Part shown: positions 6,711 to 9,548 of the stretch, one piece after another
Position numbering within the stretch: the stretch's first letter is position 1
Layout of the letters: every line of letters begins with the position of its first letter
Source: Anaerolineae bacterium
Lineage (GTDB): Bacteria; Chloroflexota; Anaerolineae; JAFGEY01
Length of the DNA: 9,548 nucleotides
Assembly (NCBI GenBank): GCA_016929775.1
Contig: JAFGIE010000157.1
Span: forward strand, 1-9,548
Reading direction: 5' to 3'
Notes under the pieces: model-generated
Told to the model about the DNA's origin: nothing
Database searches by the model: none
Seen by the model: only the letters and a program-made list of their open reading frames with translations
Translations under genes and position numbers: made by a program

Positions 6711-6739
6711 ATTATACTCGATTCCCAACAGAATGCAAA
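6711..6739 (-). promoter_or_regulatory. Sigma-70-type promoter of rpsA
   Basis: A perfect TATAAT -10 (6711-6716) lies 17 bp from a TTTGCA -35 (6734-6739, 4/6). Transcription would start near 6704, about 30 nt upstream of the rpsA ATG. Confidence 0.75.
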
Positions 6740-6740
6740 A

Positions 6741-6763
6741 ACGGTCTACCGTGGGACAGGTCT
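6741..6763. promoter_or_regulatory. Possible operator between divergent rpsA and fucI promoters
   Basis: The short dyad ACGG-TCTA-CCGT (6741-6752) and a direct repeat GGTCT (6743-6747 and 6759-6763, 16 bp apart) fall exactly between the two outward-facing -35 hexamers. A sugar-responsive repressor bound here could control fucI. The motif matches no operator I can name. Confidence 0.3.
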
Positions 6764-6792
6764 TTGACTTTTGCCCTGATCGGTGATACAAC
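6764..6792 (+). promoter_or_regulatory. Probable sigma-70-type promoter of fucI
   Basis: TTGACT (6764-6769, 5/6) and TACAAC (6787-6792, 4/6) are spaced by 17 bp. Transcription would start near 6799, about 40 nt before the fucI start. The weak -10 fits a regulated gene. Confidence 0.55.
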
Positions 6793-6840
6793 AGGCTCAC
6801 AGCGCACCCAAGCATTCCACCAATCGAAAGGAACAGGGAC

Positions 6841-8643
6841 ATGACCGACCTAACCATGAACCCACCCCAGAACCGCCTCGTCGGCGACATGCCCAAGATC
6901 GGGATCCGGCCCACGATCGATGGACGTCTGGGCGGCGTCCGCGAGTCGCTTGAAGAGCAGACGACCAACATGGCCAAGTCCGTGGCGCGCCTCCTGACCG
7001 AGAACCTGCGGCACGCGAATGGGCTTCCGGTCGAGTGCGTGATCGCCGACACGATCGGCGGCGTCGCGGAAGCCGCCCGCGCGGCAGAGCTGTTCGCCAG
7101 GGAGGGCGTGGGCGTCTCGCTCACCGTCACCCCCTGCTGGTGCTATGGCTCGGAGACCATGGACATGGAGCCCACCGTGCCGAAAGCGGTGTGGGGGTTC
7201 AACGGCACGGAACGCCCCGGCGCCGTGTACCTGGCTGCCGTGCTTGCCGGGCACAACCAGAAGGGGCTGCCCGCTTTCGGGATCTATGGGCGCGACGTGC
7301 AGGACTCGGACGATACCACGATCCCCGAGGACGTGCGCGCCAAGCTGCTCCAGTTCGCCAAGGCAGGTCTTGCCGTCGCCACCATGCGCGGCAAGTCGTA
7401 CCTCTCGATGGGCAGCGTGTCGATGGGGATCGCCGGATCGATCGTCGACCCCGACTTTTTCGAGGACTACCTCGGGATGCGCGTCGAGTACGTGGATATG
7501 AGCGAGTTCGCGCGCCGGATCGAAGAGGGGATCTATGATCCGGACGAGTTCCAGCGCGCGCTGGCGTGGGTCCGCGCCAACTGCACGGAAGGGCGCGAGT
7601 ACAACCCGCCCGAGGCACAGCACTCGCGCGCGCAGAAGGATCGCGAGTGGGAGACCGTGGTCAAGATGACCATGATCGCGCGCGACCTGATGGTCGGCAA
7701 CCCGCGCCTGGCGGAGATCGGATACGGCGAGGAGGCGTTGGGACACAACGCCATCGCCAGCGGTTTCCAGGGGCAGCGCCAGTGGACTGACCACTACCCC
7801 AACGGCGACTTTCTGGAGGCGATGCTCAACTCGTCCTTTGACTGGAACGGGATCCGTGAACCGTTCGTCGTCGCCACCGAGAACGACTGCCTGAACGGCG
7901 CCTGCATGCTGTTCGGTCACCTGCTCACCAACCGCGCCCAGATCTTTGCCGACGTGCGCACGTATTGGAGCCCGGCGGCGGTCAAGCGCGTCTCCGGTCA
8001 CGTGCTGAGCGGGCGCGCCGAGGGCGGGATCATCCACCTGATCAACTCGGGCGCCGCCACGCTCGACGCGACGGGCAAGCAGCGCATCGACGGCGCACCC
8101 GCCATGAAGCCCTTCTGGGAGATCACGCCCGACGAGGTCACCGCGTGCCTGGGCGCCACGACCTGGTACCCGGCGGTAGTCGGCTACTTCCGCGGGGGCG
8201 GCTACTCGTCCGGGTTCCTGACCGAGGGCGGCATGCCGGTCACCATGTCGCGCCTCAACCTGGTCAAGGGCTTGGGCCCGGTCCTGCAGCTCGCCGAGGG
8301 TTGGACGGTCGACCTCCCGGCGGACGTGCATACGCTGCTCAACGAGCGCACCGATCCCACGTGGCCCACGCACTGGTTCGTGCCGCGCCTCACCGGCAGC
8401 GGACCGTTCCGCGACGTCTACTCGGTCATGAACAACTGGGGCGCCAACCACGGCGCGATCAGCTACGGGCACATCGGCGCACAGCTGATCACCTTTGCCT
8501 CGATGCTGCGCATCCCGGTCTACATGCACAACGTGCCGGAGGAACGGGTTTTCCGTCCCAGCGCGTGGACCTGCTTTGGGGCGATGGACCCGACCGGCGC
8601 CGACGTGAGGGCCTGTGCCAACTTGGGGCCGCTGTACGGGTAG
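6841..8643 (+). CDS. fucI: L-fucose isomerase
   Basis: FucI interconverts L-fucose and L-fuculose (also D-arabinose and D-ribulose) using Mn2+ and opens L-fucose catabolism in the cytoplasm. At 600 aa it is slightly longer than E. coli FucI (591). It aligns almost end to end with the recalled E. coli sequence, including [24 protein letters not shown] (95-111), [31 protein letters not shown] and EGGMPVTM. The expected metal and catalytic residues are present: E347 (ATEND), D371 (FADVRTYW) and H537 (NWGANHG), matching E. coli E337, D361 and H528. AAAGGA (6827-6832) is 8 nt from the ATG at 6841; an internal ATG at 6889 (MPKIGIRP) would match the E. coli N-terminus more closely but has no good ribosome binding site. 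No fucK, fucA or transporter is in the window, so the rest of the pathway must lie elsewhere. Confidence 0.97.
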   Translation: MTDLTMNPPQNRLVGDMPKIGIRPTIDGRLGGVRESLEEQTTNMAKSVARLLTENLRHANGLPVECVIADTIGGVAEAARAAELFAREGVGVSLTVTPCWCYGSETMDMEPTVPKAVWGFNGTERPGAVYLAAVLAGHNQKGLPAFGIYGRDVQDSDDTTIPEDVRAKLLQFAKAGLAVATMRGKSYLSMGSVSMGIAGSIVDPDFFEDYLGMRVEYVDMSEFARRIEEGIYDPDEFQRALAWVRANCTEGREYNPPEAQHSRAQKDREWETVVKMTMIARDLMVGNPRLAEIGYGEEALGHNAIASGFQGQRQWTDHYPNGDFLEAMLNSSFDWNGIREPFVVATENDCLNGACMLFGHLLTNRAQIFADVRTYWSPAAVKRVSGHVLSGRAEGGIIHLINSGAATLDATGKQRIDGAPAMKPFWEITPDEVTACLGATTWYPAVVGYFRGGGYSSGFLTEGGMPVTMSRLNLVKGLGPVLQLAEGWTVDLPADVHTLLNERTDPTWPTHWFVPRLTGSGPFRDVYSVMNNWGANHGAISYGHIGAQLITFASMLRIPVYMHNVPEERVFRPSAWTCFGAMDPTGADVRACANLGPLYG

Positions 8644-8653
8644 ACCAGACATA

Positions 8654-8688
8654 GAGACATCCGATGTCTTGAAGACATCGGATGTCTC
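8654..8688. terminator. Nested-palindrome hairpin, possible bidirectional terminator
   Basis: Perfect 17-bp arms (8654-8670 and 8672-8688) are separated by one base; a folded RNA would have a 16-bp stem and TGA loop. Each arm itself contains a 13-bp palindrome (GACATC-C-GATGTC at 8656-8668, GACATC-G-GATGTC at 8674-8686). It fills the spacer between convergent genes, 10 nt after the fucI stop and 2 nt after the opposing stop. No T-tract follows on either strand, so a role as an intrinsic terminator is uncertain. Confidence 0.6.
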
Positions 8689-8690
8689 CA

Positions 8691-9548
8691 TTAGGTGGCA
8701 GGCACCGTCACCGCGACCTCTGCCCCGCCCGCCGCCGCGGAATCCATCACGCCCTGGATGATCACGTTGGTCAGCAGCATGCCGTCCGGGTCGATCGGCG
8801 ACGGCTTGCCCTCGCGCACCGCATCGGCAAAGGCCGCATTCTCACGCCGGAAGAGCTCGATCCCCTCCACTGAGCGCACGCCCTGTACCGCGACGTCGGT
8901 CAGCGCGCCGAACTCGTCGCGGTAGACCCACACGCCCTCCTCGGGCCCGCGCACCTCGCCCACGCCGATCCGGAGCCCCGCCACCTTGCCCAGGAAAAAG
9001 GTCCCGCCCAGCGAGTCCATGTGCATGCACCAGCTGGTCTTGAACACCAGCCGTGCTCCGTTCTCAAAGCGGACCCAGGCTGCGGCAAAGTCCTCGACCT
9101 CGGTCTCGTGGATGTTGCGTCCCCACTGCCCGTACACCGGCTCGGAGTGCAGGCTGATATGGTTGGACGTGATCGCCGTCACTGAGACCGGCATCGGATG
9201 GCCCATCAGGTACAGCGCCGTGTCGAGCGCATAGACGCCAATGTCGGCGCCGGCGCCAAAGCCCGCTGTCGCTTTCCTGATGAAACTCCCTCCCGGGTTC
9301 CCGCGCCGCCGGTCCGCCACGCACTCGGCATAATAGATCTCGCCCAGCGTCCCCTCGTCGACGATCCGCTTGGCGACCGTCACCTGCGGGCTGAAACGCA
9401 GCTTGAGCGCCACCATCAGGATCTTGCCCGTCTGGTGCGCCGCGCGCACCATGTCCGCCGCGGCGTGGAGCGTCGCCTCCATCGGCTTTTCGCACAGCAC
9501 GTGCTTTCCCGCCTGCAGCGCCGCGATCGTCGGCGGCGCGTGCACGGC
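8691..9548 (-). CDS. Gfo/Idh/MocA-family oxidoreductase (partial, N-terminus beyond right edge)
   Basis: Members use NAD(P) to oxidise or reduce sugars, inositols and related compounds in the cytoplasm. The visible 285 codons run open to the edge; the first visible residues (AVHAPPTIAAL) belong to the Rossmann domain, so the GTG at 9545 is not a start. The nucleotide-binding GxGxxG and roughly 70-80 residues are missing. Visible: the family signature GKHVLCEKP (residues 14-22 of the visible part, catalytic-type Lys in EKP) and the C-terminal alpha/beta domain with DIGVYALD (about 102-109), which has Tyr where inositol-type dehydrogenases have His, as in glucose-fructose oxidoreductase. The later TEVEDFAAAWVRFENGA and PIDPDGMLLTNVIIQGVMDSA segments are typical of the family's end. 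TAA stop at 8691-8693. The substrate cannot be told from sequence; proximity to fucI suggests sugar metabolism. Confidence 0.9.
   Translation of the reverse strand, partial: AVHAPPTIAALQAGKHVLCEKPMEATLHAAADMVRAAHQTGKILMVALKLRFSPQVTVAKRIVDEGTLGEIYYAECVADRRRGNPGGSFIRKATAGFGAGADIGVYALDTALYLMGHPMPVSVTAITSNHISLHSEPVYGQWGRNIHETEVEDFAAAWVRFENGARLVFKTSWCMHMDSLGGTFFLGKVAGLRIGVGEVRGPEEGVWVYRDEFGALTDVAVQGVRSVEGIELFRRENAAFADAVREGKPSPIDPDGMLLTNVIIQGVMDSAAAGGAEVAVTVPAT

Noticed and set aside
6850..8691. 613-codon minus-strand frame antisense to fucI
   Set aside because: fucI on the plus strand is supported end to end by family similarity; the antisense translation resembles nothing and is His/Arg/Val-rich in the usual shadow manner.
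9543..9545. GTG start of the oxidoreductase at 9545
   Set aside because: The reading frame continues to the window edge and the residues there (AVHAPPT) belong to the middle of the Rossmann domain, so the true start is outside the window.

Overview
The window looks like chromosomal DNA of a high-GC bacterium. The gene set and style suggest Chloroflexota: a ClpC-type Clp ATPase translationally coupled to radA without ctsR/mcsA/mcsB, a four-domain ribosomal protein S1 with an acidic tail, canonical sigma-70 promoters, and GC-rich intergenic repeats. This placement is an inference from general resemblance, not from a database search. Most of the sequence is ordinary housekeeping and sugar-metabolism coding DNA; the unusual material lies between genes.

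Left end (1-1061, no intact gene). A transposase-like gene (probably IS630 family) runs off the left edge on the minus strand, with its own ribosome binding site and an extended -10 promoter. Next come about 800 bp of non-coding, hairpin-rich tandem repeats: a module of about 259 bp in one expanded, one full and one truncated copy. The stretch ends in a compound dinucleotide microsatellite, (GA)15(GT)14, which stops 9 bp short of the radA stop codon.

Middle (1062-6840). Three minus-strand housekeeping genes read leftward. rpsA (ribosomal protein S1, four S1 repeats) has its own TATAAT promoter and a long downstream hairpin. clpC follows from a near-consensus TTGAAC-17-TATAAT promoter and a leader of about 140 nt containing two small dyads and a possible short upstream ORF. 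radA overlaps the end of clpC by 8 bp, so clpC and radA form a translationally coupled operon for protein quality control and recombinational repair.

Right end (6841-9548). fucI (L-fucose isomerase) is divergent from rpsA, with facing promoters in a 167-bp spacer. It converges on the 3' part of a Gfo/Idh/MocA-family NAD(P)-dependent oxidoreductase that runs off the right edge. Both probably act in deoxysugar or sugar catabolism, but no fuculokinase, aldolase or transporter is in view. The 47-bp convergent spacer carries a 17-bp perfect inverted repeat whose arms are themselves palindromes.

No tRNA, rRNA, CRISPR array or recognisable new multi-gene system was found. The strongest candidates for something undescribed are the structured repeat array, the microsatellite (which would be transcribed as a G-free, YC-rich RNA directly after radA), and the nested palindromes between the convergent genes.
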